DNA of 64,000 bases, taken from NCBI GenBank assembly GCA_964520495.1, contig CAZFMZ010000002.1, positions 1-64,000 on the forward strand, in the 5' to 3' direction. The notes below the pieces were generated by a model. That model did no database searches. It saw nothing but the letters and a program-made list of their open reading frames with translations, and had not been told where the DNA came from. Below are positions 1 through 6,187 of the stretch, in pieces. Position numbers and translations under genes: made by a program. Within the stretch, counting starts at the first letter, position 1, and every line of letters begins with the position of its first letter. This DNA is from UBA1020 sp964520495 (GTDB lineage Bacteria; Patescibacteriota; Saccharimonadia; Saccharimonadales; Saccharimonadaceae).

Positions 1-1
1 T

Positions 2-52
2 CCCAACTACCCCTGGCTGGAGCTTCGGTTCGCCGGGGGTTCAGTCATGTAA
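2..52 (+). CDS. Possible C-terminal end of a protein cut by the window edge
   Basis: An open frame runs from base 2 to a TAA at 50-52 and encodes about 16 residues ending in LRFAGGSVM. It stops just before the hairpin at 61-84, which suits a gene end. The fragment is too short to recognise any family, and one other plus frame is also open to 75. Treat it as a possible gene end only. Confidence 0.25.
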   Translation, partial: PNYPWLELRFAGGSVM

Positions 53-60
53 TGGGCACG

Positions 61-84
61 AAAAAACCGGTCTAAGCGACCGGT
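61..84 (-). terminator. Intrinsic terminator after tRNA-Ser(CGA)
   Basis: On the minus strand a perfect 7-bp stem (ACCGGTC / GACCGGT, loop of 5) is followed by six T residues. It lies 8 bases beyond the CCA end of the tRNA-Ser gene, so it fits as the end of that transcript. Confidence 0.8.
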
Positions 85-91
85 GTCTTCG

Positions 92-179
92 TGGCGGAGA
101 GAGAGGGATTCGAACCCTCGAAGCCTTGCGGCTTACCGCTTTTCGAGAGCGGCCAGTTCAACCACTCCTGCACCTCTCC
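92..179 (-). tRNA. tRNA-Ser(CGA)
   Basis: The minus strand folds as a class II tRNA with a long variable arm. The acceptor stem starts GGAGAGG, the anticodon loop is CTCGAAA with anticodon CGA, the T arm contains GGTTCGAATCC, and CCA is encoded at the 3' end (94-92). It reads the UCG serine codon. The long variable arm is the normal serine identity feature. Confidence 0.95.
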
Positions 180-208
180 AGCCATCCTATGATAGCAAAT
201 TTCGGTTG

Positions 209-418
209 CTATTCGGCAGAGACGGTCGAACGGTGACTCATCCGATCGACGATCATCCAGACCGCTGCCAATCCGACCAGCACGTAGACGACACGCGAGA
301 GGGCTGAGCCTTCACCCAACAGGGCGTCTACCAGGTTGAAGTCGAACGCTCCTACCAGGCCCCAGTTCAATGCGCCTACCAGTACCAATACCAACGCAAC
401 CACTGTTACTGTTTTCAT
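209..418 (-). CDS. DUF378 family small membrane protein
   Basis: This 69-residue protein carries the hallmark of the DUF378 family: a first membrane helix, the motif GALNWGLVGAF, then a second helix with SRVVYVLVGLAAVW. Proteins of this family are small two-helix inner-membrane proteins of unknown function. I chose the ATG at 418 because a strong AAGGAGG ribosome binding site (433-427) sits 8 bases before it; a GTG at 427 in the same frame lies inside that site. It ends in TAG at 211-209, close to the tRNA-Ser gene on the same strand. Family assignment is confident, role unknown. Confidence 0.85.
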   Translation of the reverse strand: MKTVTVVALVLVLVGALNWGLVGAFDFNLVDALLGEGSALSRVVYVLVGLAAVWMIVDRMSHRSTVSAE

Positions 419-533
419 ACCATGCACCTCCTTAGTTGTGCTTTGAGTATACGCCTCGCATAATGCTATTTCAACAACAATTCCTCCACCCCTGAAATTG
501 CATCAATCACTCCCGGGCGCGTATCATAGAAGT

Positions 534-851
534 ATGCAGAAAGAAGTGAAGCCGACCGAAAACAACCTTGCCATCGCCTCACTCGTGCTAGGTATCTTGT
601 CGCTCGTAGGTGCTGGACCCTTGGCCGGCATACCCGCTATCATTACCGGCAGCATGTCGCTGAAGAACCCCGTCAACAAGGGCATGGGCATAGCTGGCCT
701 TGTCATGGGAATCATTTCAGTTATCCTCACGCTACTGGTCGTTTTGTTCTTCATGGTGATGCTTGTCCTTAGCGCCTCGTTCATGAACGACGGGCCCGAG
801 ACGATGGAACGTTTCGATGAACCTGGATCGTCCACCCAGCGCTCAATTTAG
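534..851 (+). CDS. DUF4190-type small membrane protein
   Basis: A protein of about 105 residues with a short charged N-terminus followed by two hydrophobic segments (roughly residues 12-50 and 50-80), with glycine-rich turns such as LVLGILSLVGAGP and GIAGLVMGIIS. This arrangement is typical of the DUF4190 family of membrane proteins, whose function is unknown. The start at 534 is preferred over an in-frame ATG at 498. TTGCAT (499-504) and TATCAT (523-528) are spaced 18 bases apart, so transcription would begin at about the ATG. The gene ends just before a strong hairpin shared with the converging gene at 918-1136. Confidence 0.7.
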   Translation: MQKEVKPTENNLAIASLVLGILSLVGAGPLAGIPAIITGSMSLKNPVNKGMGIAGLVMGIISVILTLLVVLFFMVMLVLSASFMNDGPETMERFDEPGSSTQRSI

Positions 852-865
852 CTCGACACACGAAT

Positions 866-896
866 AGTATCCCCGCTCGTTTTAAGCGGGGATACT
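866..896. terminator. Bidirectional hairpin between converging genes
   Basis: A perfect 12-bp inverted repeat (AGTATCCCCGCT / AGCGGGGATACT, loop of 7) lies between the plus gene ending at 851 and the minus gene ending at 918. It has no long T run on either side, so it may be a weak terminator or a 3' end stabiliser for both transcripts. Confidence 0.6.
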
Positions 897-917
897 TGCT
901 CTCCAGGTGAGAGTATC

Positions 918-1136
918 TTATTCGCCGGTATTCGGACTGGTAGGAGCCGGGGCGGTCGGGGTAGGGGTAACCTCAACATCCGTACCCGTGTTATTGCCGC
1001 CCGTTAAGTACGGCAGGGCGAATAACAGTAGCAGGACAAGCAATATTACAGCGATGACGCCGACGATGACGCCGGTGTATGATTTACGCTCACGATCGAC
1101 GACGACTTTCTCGGCGGGACGACGGTCTTCTTCCAT
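918..1136 (-). CDS. Small single-pass membrane protein, unknown
   Basis: This 72-residue protein has a charged cytosolic N-terminus (EEDRRPAEKVVVDRERK), one strong membrane helix (about residues 22-44, VIVGVIAVILLVLLLLFALPYL) and a short Thr/Pro-rich tail (TPTPTAPAPTSP) that would lie outside the cell. I do not recognise a family. The start is supported by AAGGAG 8 bases before the ATG. An inverted repeat lies further upstream at 1159-1181 and may control it. Confidence 0.65.
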   Translation of the reverse strand: MEEDRRPAEKVVVDRERKSYTGVIVGVIAVILLVLLLLFALPYLTGGNNTGTDVEVTPTPTAPAPTSPNTGE

Positions 1137-1158
1137 GGGATTATCTCCTTACTCTTTA

Positions 1159-1181
1159 CGTAGTGCCCATATGGTACTACG
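1159..1181. promoter_or_regulatory. Inverted repeat, possible operator or 5' hairpin
   Basis: CGTAGTGCC and GGTACTACG form 9-base arms with one mismatch around a 5-base spacer. The element lies about 25 bases upstream of the start of the small membrane protein at 918-1136, just before its ribosome binding site. It could be a regulator site or a hairpin in the leader mRNA. Confidence 0.35.
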
Positions 1182-1231
1182 GACGAACGGGGCAAAGATG
1201 TGAAAATGATTACAGATGGAGGATTTTGACA

Positions 1232-1312
1232 ATGATTAGACAAGGAAATCACCCGCCGCCTACGCCGACAGGACAGCGCACGTTAATCTATGCGCCGATG
1301 AATCGGGCATGA
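1232..1312 (+). CDS. Possible 26-residue peptide
   Basis: A short open frame starts with ATG 10 bases after a GGAGG sequence and encodes a proline-rich peptide (MIRQGNHPPPTPTGQR and so on) ending in TGA. It sits in an otherwise gene-free stretch of about 260 bases. No family is recognisable and no clear promoter was found, so this may be chance. Confidence 0.2.
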   Translation: MIRQGNHPPPTPTGQRTLIYAPMNRA

Positions 1313-1321
1313 GACTAACGA

Positions 1322-1353
1322 CCGAACCTTACGGTTCGGATTCGCTACGCGAA
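1322..1353. repeat. Two small hairpins near tRNA-Arg terminator
   Basis: CCGAACC-TTAC-GGTTCGG (1322-1339) and TTCGC-TAC-GCGAA (1341-1353) are adjacent perfect hairpins beyond the tRNA-Arg terminator. No function is evident; they may be remnants of a processed or structured transcript end. Confidence 0.4.
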
Positions 1354-1357
1354 GCTA

Positions 1358-1398
1358 CCAAGAAAAAGAGACTAGGCAAGCTAGTCTTCTTTTCTTGG
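1358..1398 (-). terminator. Intrinsic terminator after tRNA-Arg(GCG)
   Basis: On the minus strand a core stem GACTAG/CTAGTC (1386-1381 and 1375-1370, loop of 5) extends through CCAAGAAAA/TTTTCTTGG pairing and is followed by a T-rich tract. It begins at the CCA end of the tRNA gene. Confidence 0.8.
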
Positions 1399-1472
1399 TA
1401 CACCCGACAGGATTCGAACCTATGGCCTTCGGCTCCGCAAGCCGACGCTCTATCCAGCTGAGCTACGGGTGC
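1396..1472 (-). tRNA. tRNA-Arg(GCG)
   Basis: Minus-strand cloverleaf with acceptor stem GCACCCG/CGGGTGT, D arm GCTCAGCTGGATAGAGC, anticodon loop TTGCGGA flanked by TCGGC/GCCGA, T arm ATAGG-TTCGAAT-CCTGT and an encoded CCA. The anticodon is GCG, reading CGC. Most bacteria read CGN with an A34 (inosine) tRNA-Arg(ACG), so a G34 version is less usual. Confidence 0.93.
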
Positions 1473-1591
1473 ATACTCAGGCATAAAATCGGATTTCATG
1501 CCCTCGTTTGTAACTAGAAGGTGCTTTCCCCGCCGGTAGCAGGCGAACAGGACCGATTGTAGCACAACAGAGGTAAAACGGGCAAGCGCAG

Positions 1592-2158
1592 CTAAATGCG
1601 CAGCTTACGTGAGATGCGGTCAAAGGCGTCCGGCCTAATGTCTTGCATCGGCAGACGATTGCCGAGCAGATCGACGATACCCTCACCGTATTCCTGCGGG
1701 AAGTAGACGGTCAGACCAGGGCGAAACCGCTTGACCGGTATGAGTATCAGGGCTGGCATCACTTCTTCCTGGTGCACACCGAAGCTACGGAACTCTTCCA
1801 TCGGGTGTAGCTGGTCGTTGATGTACAACCCTTTACTGCTCAATACGTACTGCAGCATGCGCGGTGGTCGGTGCGAGTAAATCATCAGGGCGGCAGCCAT
1901 GGCCGGCACCAGTATGGCGAATGACCACGATTTGAACAGGAAGAAAGCCGCCAGCATCAATACGACGACCGCGACCCAGAATCCCACGAACCACAGGGGT
2001 GAACGCGGGTGTTCGATGTATTCTGGCCCTTCCCACTGAATCGGCTGCACGGCTTCAGCGGGCATTTGGGCAGGCGAGGGAGTAATCGGCTCAGCCACTA
2101 CCGGTGGCTCCGCAGGGAATTGCGGCTCTGGCTGAATAGTCGGCTGCTCTGGTTGCAT
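1592..2158 (-). CDS. Two-helix membrane protein with C-terminal soluble domain
   Basis: The protein has about 188 residues. It has a Pro/Gln/Glu-rich N-terminus of about 50 residues, two adjacent membrane helices (about 55-95, WFVGFWVAVVVLMLAAFFLF then FAILVPAMAAALMIY), and a soluble C-terminal domain with alternating strands (YVLSSKGLYINDQLHPMEEFRSFGV...). The layout resembles small PH-like membrane proteins that are common in Patescibacteria, but I cannot name a family with certainty. The ATG at 2158 is chosen over a GTG at 2164 because a TATACT box (2170-2165) places the predicted transcript start at that ATG. Confidence 0.65.
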   Translation of the reverse strand: MQPEQPTIQPEPQFPAEPPVVAEPITPSPAQMPAEAVQPIQWEGPEYIEHPRSPLWFVGFWVAVVVLMLAAFFLFKSWSFAILVPAMAAALMIYSHRPPRMLQYVLSSKGLYINDQLHPMEEFRSFGVHQEEVMPALILIPVKRFRPGLTVYFPQEYGEGIVDLLGNRLPMQDIRPDAFDRISRKLRI

Positions 2159-2170
2159 AGCCACAGTATA
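2158..2170 (-). promoter_or_regulatory. -10 box giving a leaderless mRNA
   Basis: TATACT at 2170-2165 lies 6 bases before the ATG at 2158, so a transcript starting 7 bases after the box would begin at the start codon. No ribosome binding site is visible. The -35 region is weak. Confidence 0.5.
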
Positions 2171-2290
2171 GCATGAGCGGTGTTGTGAAAAAGAGTGGGC
2201 AAGCTCACTTTTCTGCGTTACGCTACGCCGAACTGCCCACCGACCTGCTGCGCAGATTACGCGTGAGTGAGAATCTCCAACTTCCGAAAC

Positions 2291-2328
2291 AAAAGAAAGA
2301 GTAGTGCAGCCGCACTACTCTTTCTTTT
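2291..2328 (-). terminator. Intrinsic terminator after tRNA-Ser(GCT)
   Basis: A perfect 17-bp inverted repeat with loop AGCC spans 2291-2307 and 2312-2328, ending at the CCA of the tRNA. The minus-strand 3' arm ends in a T-rich run. Confidence 0.75.
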
Positions 2329-2420
2329 GGCGGAGGAGGGGAGATTCGAACTCCCGCTACAGATCTCTCCGTACTAACGATTTAGCAAACCGTCCCCTTC
2401 AGCCACTTGGGTACTCCTCC
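2328..2420 (-). tRNA. tRNA-Ser(GCT)
   Basis: Class II tRNA on the minus strand with acceptor GGAGGAG/CTCCTCC, anticodon loop TTGCTAA (anticodon GCT, reading AGC/AGU), a long variable arm, T arm with GTTCGAATC and encoded CCA. Length 93 bases. Confidence 0.95.
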
Positions 2421-2529
2421 GTATGGTGGCTTGCTCGGACGATTGTAGCATGGAACAGGGGCGGATGGGTAGACTTTTGGCTTGCATTTGCTATAGTAAA
2501 TTTAGAAATTAACGGAGGTTACCATCCCC

Positions 2530-2940
2530 ATGATCAAACCAGTTATCCGTACGCTCGTCCCGTCGCTCGTCTTCGCAGCCGTCTCACTGGCCGTCATGAC
2601 TGCGCCGATGGTCGGCGCCTTCGATGGGTCTATCCAGGGTGGGGCCGACTCGGCCCGTGGTACCGATCAGACCGCCAACCTGTTCGGCCAGACCGGCATC
2701 TTCCGCACCATTACCAACGTACTGCTCTTCATCCTGGGAGCCATTTCGGTCATCATGATTATCATCGGTGGCTTGCGCTACGTGGTCTCGGGCGGTAACT
2801 CGACCGCGGTCACGGCGGCCAAGAATACCATCCTCTATGCCATCGTCGGTGTCATCGTGGCGCTGCTGGCCTACGCCATCATCAATTTCGTACTCAACAG
2901 CTTCACCGGCAGCCCTGGCACCGGCGGCACCAACGTCTAA
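2530..2940 (+). CDS. VirB2/TrbC-like pilin, paralog 1
   Basis: A 136-residue protein with a signal peptide (about 1-33, ending at VGAF) and two membrane helices (about 60-80, LLFILGAISVIMIIIGGL, and 98-120, ILYAIVGVIVALLAYAIINFV) separated by a short polar loop with VSGGNSTAVTAAKN. This matches the small two-helix T4SS pilin type. It is the only copy on the plus strand; its closest relative here is the protein at 4646-5044, with which it shares NLFGQ.GIFRTITNVLLF and an almost identical loop. A GGAGGT site lies about 10 bases before the ATG. It stands apart from the six-gene operon, which suggests a separate, perhaps strongly expressed, pilin. Confidence 0.8.
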   Translation: MIKPVIRTLVPSLVFAAVSLAVMTAPMVGAFDGSIQGGADSARGTDQTANLFGQTGIFRTITNVLLFILGAISVIMIIIGGLRYVVSGGNSTAVTAAKNTILYAIVGVIVALLAYAIINFVLNSFTGSPGTGGTNV

Positions 2941-2984
2941 GCAAATCCTCAGCCTTCACCAGTAGAGTAGGGAAGGTAGGTAGA

Positions 2985-3084
2985 CTCACGCAGGAACCTG
3001 CCAACGCCGCCAGGTAACTTGTGACGCTGGAACGCTCGTGGGTTGCCTGGCGGCATTTACCCTGCAACCGGCCCCCCTTGCAGG
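2985..3084 (+). ncRNA. Possible structured RNA or 3' UTR
   Basis: After the pilin gene, three inverted repeats follow closely: GCAGG-AA-CCTGC (about 2989-3000), a 13-bp near-perfect pair (3006-3018 with 3042-3054, one wobble) and CCTGCAA/TTGCAGG (3061-3067 with 3078-3084). The whole ends at the hairpin at 3105-3131. It could be a stable 3' UTR or a small RNA. It does not match SRP, 6S or tmRNA patterns that I know. Confidence 0.3.
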
Positions 3085-3104
3085 CGAACACCCTTATCTC
3101 TGCA

Positions 3105-3131
3105 ATAAAAAAGGACGACCATCTGGTCGTC
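3105..3131. terminator. Terminator after tRNA-Ser(TGA), probably bidirectional
   Basis: The stem GACGACCA/TGGTCGTC (3114-3131) is followed on the minus strand by TTTTTTATT and on the plus strand by TTTCTTCTT. It can end the tRNA transcript and the pilin transcript from the other side. Confidence 0.8.
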
Positions 3132-3139
3132 TTTCTTCT

Positions 3140-3229
3140 TGGCGGAGAGGGAGGGATTCGAACCCTCGAAAGCTTTTACACTTTGCCGGTTTTCAAGACC
3201 GGTACCTTCAACCACTCGGTCACCTCTCC
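3140..3229 (-). tRNA. tRNA-Ser(TGA)
   Basis: Class II cloverleaf on the minus strand: acceptor starting GGAGAGG, anticodon loop CTTGAAA (anticodon TGA, reading UCA and relatives), long variable arm, T arm GGTTCGAATCC, encoded CCA. Its acceptor and T arm are nearly identical to those of the tRNA-Ser(CGA) at 92-179. Confidence 0.95.
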
Positions 3230-3255
3230 ATAGCGCTGTCGTATTTTACCAGATA

Positions 3256-3927
3256 TCAGGGGTGGATGTCTAACGGTTGTTTGGCGGCAACCGCTACCCA
3301 GACTTGGCGAGCACCAGCAGCGGCCAGTGCCTCGGACGCATATCGTACGGTTGCTCCCGTTGTCGTCACGTCATCAACCAAAAGATACGGAATGGCAGGG
3401 TCAAGCGTATGGGAGCAAGTGAACGCAGCAGCCGCCTGCTTCAGGCGCACCGACTTCGTGGCGCCCCGTTGCACGGTCGTACCGCGACGGGACAAGAGTG
3501 AAGAGTACGTAAGTCGGCGTCTCTTTGCTACTTCACGAGCGAGCAGGGCAGCGTGGTCATAGCCACGCTGTCGGATATGCCGGGCGATAGTTGGCACTGG
3601 CACTACCACCGTCTCGGGCGGCAACACATCTATACACGCATCAAACAGCGAGCCCAGCTCATGCCGAGCAGTTCTGACGCCGTTAAACTTATAGGCATCG
3701 ATCAACCGACCTAATACATCGCTCCGCTCGCCAATACACCAGGCTTTTTGGAAGCACGTTTCACAGCTCGAACAGATACCGCGTCGAGCTGGCGCCGTAC
3801 AGCCGATACAGCCCGAAAAACCGTCTGAAACGATGTCGTATTTACAATTGTTACATAACGCCGGGCCCGTTTCTCCACAGCCGTAACAGTGGTGAGGAGC
3901 GATGATTTGCATGAGTTGGTCAATCAT
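3256..3927 (-). CDS. comF: ComF family phosphoribosyltransferase
   Basis: The 223-residue protein has an N-terminal double zinc ribbon (CYGCG, CNNC, CIGC, CSSC, residues about 14-55) and a C-terminal phosphoribosyltransferase fold with the PRPP-binding motif LLVDDVTTTGAT (about 180-192). The RQRGYDHA segment is typical of ComF. ComF proteins act in DNA uptake during natural transformation in several bacteria; the exact reaction is unclear. It is a single gene that diverges from hsp20. A TATAAT at 3967-3962 is its likely -10 box, about 35 bases before the ATG. The link to DNA uptake beside a T4SS-type locus is suggestive only. Confidence 0.88.
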   Translation of the reverse strand: MIDQLMQIIAPHHCYGCGETGPALCNNCKYDIVSDGFSGCIGCTAPARRGICSSCETCFQKAWCIGERSDVLGRLIDAYKFNGVRTARHELGSLFDACIDVLPPETVVVPVPTIARHIRQRGYDHAALLAREVAKRRRLTYSSLLSRRGTTVQRGATKSVRLKQAAAAFTCSHTLDPAIPYLLVDDVTTTGATVRYASEALAAAGARQVWVAVAAKQPLDIHP

Positions 3928-3958
3928 TGTACTTTTTACGTTTAAAGGGGTCGTTTCG

Positions 3959-3987
3959 TTGATTATACAATAAGCATTAGTTATACT
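3959..3987 (+). promoter_or_regulatory. Promoter of hsp20
   Basis: TTGATT (3959-3964), a 17-base spacer and TATACT (3982-3987) form a good housekeeping-type promoter. A transcript would start near 3994 and have a leader of about 42 bases with a GGAGG site before the ATG at 4036. No CIRCE element was seen. The -35 overlaps the opposing comF -10 box. Confidence 0.7.
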
Positions 3988-4035
3988 GATGAGGACAATC
4001 TGTCAATAGAGCCGAGGATAACAGTGGAGGTAATC

Positions 4036-4509
4036 ATGGCCCGAAAACAAAACGATGACTTGCTCATCGAAGACGAACTGGCAGCCGCGTTCCTGAACGA
4101 CGATGAACTGTCGCAGCAGACCAACGACGCGCCGCAGGCAGCTCCGTCCGACGAGAGCAACTGGGATGACAGCGAGGAAGACTTCCCAGGCCAGTTAGCT
4201 GTTGATGTCTACGAAACCGAAGAAAAGCTGGTCGTGAAGGCCCGCACCGCAGGCGTGAACAAGGAAGACTTGGACGTCAGCATTTCAGACGGCATCCTGA
4301 CCATCAGTGGTACGCTTTCAAGCGGTGATGACACCGACGCGACCAACTGGCACATCCAGGAATGCTACTGGGGTGAATTCAGCCGTACCGTCGCCTTGCC
4401 GGTCGCCGTCAAGGAAGATGAAGTCGAGGCTGTCCTCAAAGACGGCGTTCTGACTATCAGCTTCGGCAAGATCAAGCAGGAGCAGGCTAAGAAAATTACC
4501 ATCCAGTAA
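4036..4509 (+). CDS. Hsp20/alpha-crystallin small heat-shock protein
   Basis: The protein has about 157 residues. An acidic, Asp/Glu-rich N-terminus of about 50 residues precedes an alpha-crystallin domain (about 55-145) that contains LAVDVYETEEKLVVKARTAGV, the family motif region DLDVSISDGILTISG, FSRTVALPVAV and the closing strand LKDGVLTISFGK. These chaperones bind unfolding proteins in the cytosol without using ATP. I start the gene at ATG 4036 because GGAGG lies 5 bases upstream; a GTG at 4024 is inside the binding site. It has its own promoter and terminator, so it is a single-gene unit. Confidence 0.92.
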   Translation: MARKQNDDLLIEDELAAAFLNDDELSQQTNDAPQAAPSDESNWDDSEEDFPGQLAVDVYETEEKLVVKARTAGVNKEDLDVSISDGILTISGTLSSGDDTDATNWHIQECYWGEFSRTVALPVAVKEDEVEAVLKDGVLTISFGKIKQEQAKKITIQ

Positions 4510-4528
4510 TCAGCTAAGCGCCCAACGA

Positions 4529-4558
4529 AATACCACCCGACTATCGGGTGGTATTTTT
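4529..4558 (+). terminator. Intrinsic terminator of hsp20
   Basis: Perfect stem AATACCACCCGA/TCGGGTGGTATT with a 3-base loop, followed by TTTT. Confidence 0.9.
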
Positions 4559-4592
4559 ATCTCGCCAAATAATAGGGCAGGTGTAGCGGCAT

Positions 4593-4622
4593 TAAAAACC
4601 GCCCCTCGATGGGGGCGGTTTT
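4593..4622 (-). terminator. Intrinsic terminator of the pilin operon
   Basis: Stem AAAACCGCCCC/GGGGCGGTTTT (4595-4605 and 4612-4622) with T runs on both strands. It lies 23 bases beyond the stop of the last minus-strand pilin gene, so it closes that operon and may also back up the hsp20 terminator. Confidence 0.88.
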
Positions 4623-4645
4623 GTACGTGAACGTATCAGTTATTG

Positions 4646-5044
4646 TTAGCTGACGAAACTATCGATGACGAAGTTGACGACGGCAAAGGCCAGGATGGCC
4701 ACGATGATACCGACGATGGCGTATAGAATCGTGTTCTTGGCACTGGTTACAGCCGAACTGTCACCGCCTGAAACTGTGTACTTGATACCACCGATAATCA
4801 GCATGATCACCGAGATAGCACCGATCAGGAATAGCAGCACGTTGGTGATGGTGCGGAAGATTCCGTTCTGCCCAAACAGGTTATCCGGCTGGTCTTCGCC
4901 CTGGCCGGCATCAGCGCCGTCCTGGATGCCCTGGTTGAATGCGCCAACCGGCTGGGCAGCCGGCACGACAGCTAAGCCGAGTGCGAGCGCGAGCGCTGGC
5001 ACGAGCAGGAGCGCGCGCAGGTTTTGCTTCAATGAGAATTTCAT
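4646..5044 (-). CDS. VirB2/TrbC-like pilin, paralog 2
   Basis: This 132-residue protein has a long signal peptide (about 1-36, LLLVPALALALGLAVVPAAQ then VGAF) and two helices (about 67-88 and 104-125) around the loop TVSGGDSSAVTSAKN. It is the closest relative of the plus-strand pilin at 2530-2940: both have a GI.DGAD-like mature N-terminus, NLFGQ.GIFRTITNVLLF and AKNTILYAIVG. It is the last gene of the minus-strand pilin operon, just before its terminator. An upstream gap of 68 bases and a TATAAC sequence (about 5085) suggest it may also have its own promoter. Pilin function is inferred from architecture and context. Confidence 0.8.
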   Translation of the reverse strand: MKFSLKQNLRALLLVPALALALGLAVVPAAQPVGAFNQGIQDGADAGQGEDQPDNLFGQNGIFRTITNVLLFLIGAISVIMLIIGGIKYTVSGGDSSAVTSAKNTILYAIVGIIVAILAFAVVNFVIDSFVS

Positions 5045-5112
5045 GTGTTCTTCTTATCCTTTCTAGATGTTCTTACTACGGTTATATCAGATATCGATTG
5101 GTTTGGGTAGGC

Positions 5113-5499
5113 CTATGAGAAGGCACCGACGACAAAGTTAACGATGGCGTAAGCCATAAGGGCTATGATAAGACCGATTACGGCGTACAGGATAGTATCT
5201 TTGGCGCTTTTAATGTTCGAGGCATCGCCGTTTGAGATCGTGTACTTGATGCCGCCGATGACAATCATAATCACGGCGATCGCACCAAGGATGAATAGCA
5301 ATACGTTGATGACATTCTTAATCGCTCGGCTCAGATTACCGCCGCTGCCGCTACCACCGCCCGCGGCGTTAATGCCGCGGTTGACACCATCCCCTGGGTC
5401 AAGCGCTAAAGCCGTTTCAGCCCCAAGGCCAAGACTTCCAACAGCTGCGAGTGCCATGATGGCGATCGGGATGATGAGCGTTGCGATGAGTTGTTTCAT
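5113..5499 (-). CDS. VirB2/TrbC-like pilin, paralog 3
   Basis: A 128-residue paralog with signal peptide (about 1-32), a Gly/Ser-rich mature N-terminus (AAGGGSGSGG), then helix one (NVLLFILGAIAVIMIVIGGI), the loop TISNGDASNIKSAKD and helix two (TILYAVIGLIIALMAYAIVNFVV). The loop NGDASNIK is shared with the protein at 5522-5899, so these two are the nearest pair. A strong AGGAGG site lies 8 bases before the ATG. Like its neighbours it would be exported and kept in the membrane until assembly. Confidence 0.8.
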   Translation of the reverse strand: MKQLIATLIIPIAIMALAAVGSLGLGAETALALDPGDGVNRGINAAGGGSGSGGNLSRAIKNVINVLLFILGAIAVIMIVIGGIKYTISNGDASNIKSAKDTILYAVIGLIIALMAYAIVNFVVGAFS

Positions 5500-5521
5500 A
5501 ATTAATTCCTCCTATGACTGG

Positions 5522-5899
5522 TTAAAATTGGGCGACGACGAAGTTGACGATGGCGTAGGCTAGCAATGCGACCACCAAACCGACCACGGCGTACAGGATA
5601 GTATCTTTGGCTGTCTTGATATTGCTGGCATCGCCGTTTGAGATCGTATAACGGATACCGCCCACGATGATCATGATGACCGAGACGATACCGATGACAT
5701 ACAGCAGTAGGTTAATGATAGTACGGACCAGCTTACTGGCACTATCATCATTCTTGGCCTTACAGACGGTCGTCCTGGCGTTGGCACCGCGACAGCTATT
5801 GTCGAATACATTGATGGCCCCAACCGGCGCGGCCGCGTAGGTGCCGACTCCGAGCATGAGGGCGAGGGCGATTACACTTGATTTCATTTGTAACTTCAT
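5522..5899 (-). CDS. VirB2/TrbC-like pilin, paralog 4
   Basis: A 125-residue paralog with signal peptide (about 1-28), a short mature N-terminus holding two cysteines (NSCRGANARTTVCKAKN) that could form a disulfide outside the cell, and the two-helix core with TISNGDASNIKTAKDTILYA. The cysteine pair sets it apart from paralogs 2 and 3. A GGAAGG sequence lies about 9 bases upstream of the ATG. It follows the next upstream gene by only 3 bases, so the two are cotranscribed and probably translationally coupled. Confidence 0.8.
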   Translation of the reverse strand: MKLQMKSSVIALALMLGVGTYAAAPVGAINVFDNSCRGANARTTVCKAKNDDSASKLVRTIINLLLYVIGIVSVIMIIVGGIRYTISNGDASNIKTAKDTILYAVVGLVVALLAYAIVNFVVAQF

Positions 5900-5902
5900 T
5901 AC

Positions 5903-6187
5903 CTAAAACCTTCCTATTACGAAGTTCGTGATGACAAAGGCCATCATGACGACGACCAAGCCGACGACAGAATACAGGATACCATCTTTGGCCCGCTTCA
6001 CCTTGCTAGCATCACCCTGCGACACGGCGTACAGGATGCCGCAAATGATAATGACGATGACAGCGGCAATGCCGGCAGCAAAGTAAACAGTGTTGAGCAC
6101 ACCGGAGAGCACGTTGTCGGCACTGACCGTCGGCACACCCACCTGGCCGGGGTCTACCTTTGCCGCGAAGTAGGTAAGCATACTCAT
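5903..6187 (-). CDS. VirB2/TrbC-like small two-helix protein, paralog 5
   Basis: The shortest paralog, 94 residues, without a clear cleavable signal peptide: the N-terminus MSMLTYFAAKVDPGQVGV leads directly to the two-helix core (IAAVIVIIICGILYAVSQGDASKVKRAKDGILYSVVGLVVVMMAFVITNFV). The polar loop has the same G-D-A-S-x-x-K pattern as the pilins. Its start overlaps the previous gene's stop by 4 bases (ATGA-type). It may be an assembly partner rather than an exported subunit, but that is a guess. Confidence 0.72.
   Translation of the reverse strand: MSMLTYFAAKVDPGQVGVPTVSADNVLSGVLNTVYFAAGIAAVIVIIICGILYAVSQGDASKVKRAKDGILYSVVGLVVVMMAFVITNFVIGRF

Noticed and set aside
2985..3084. 6S, SRP or tmRNA gene
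   Set aside because: The folded region lacks the conserved loops of SRP, the bubble of 6S and the tRNA-like ends of tmRNA.
4665..5563. Long open frames on the plus strand opposite the pilin genes
   Set aside because: They are antisense to clear signal-peptide pilins, share no recognisable motif and have no ribosome binding sites; they follow from codon bias.
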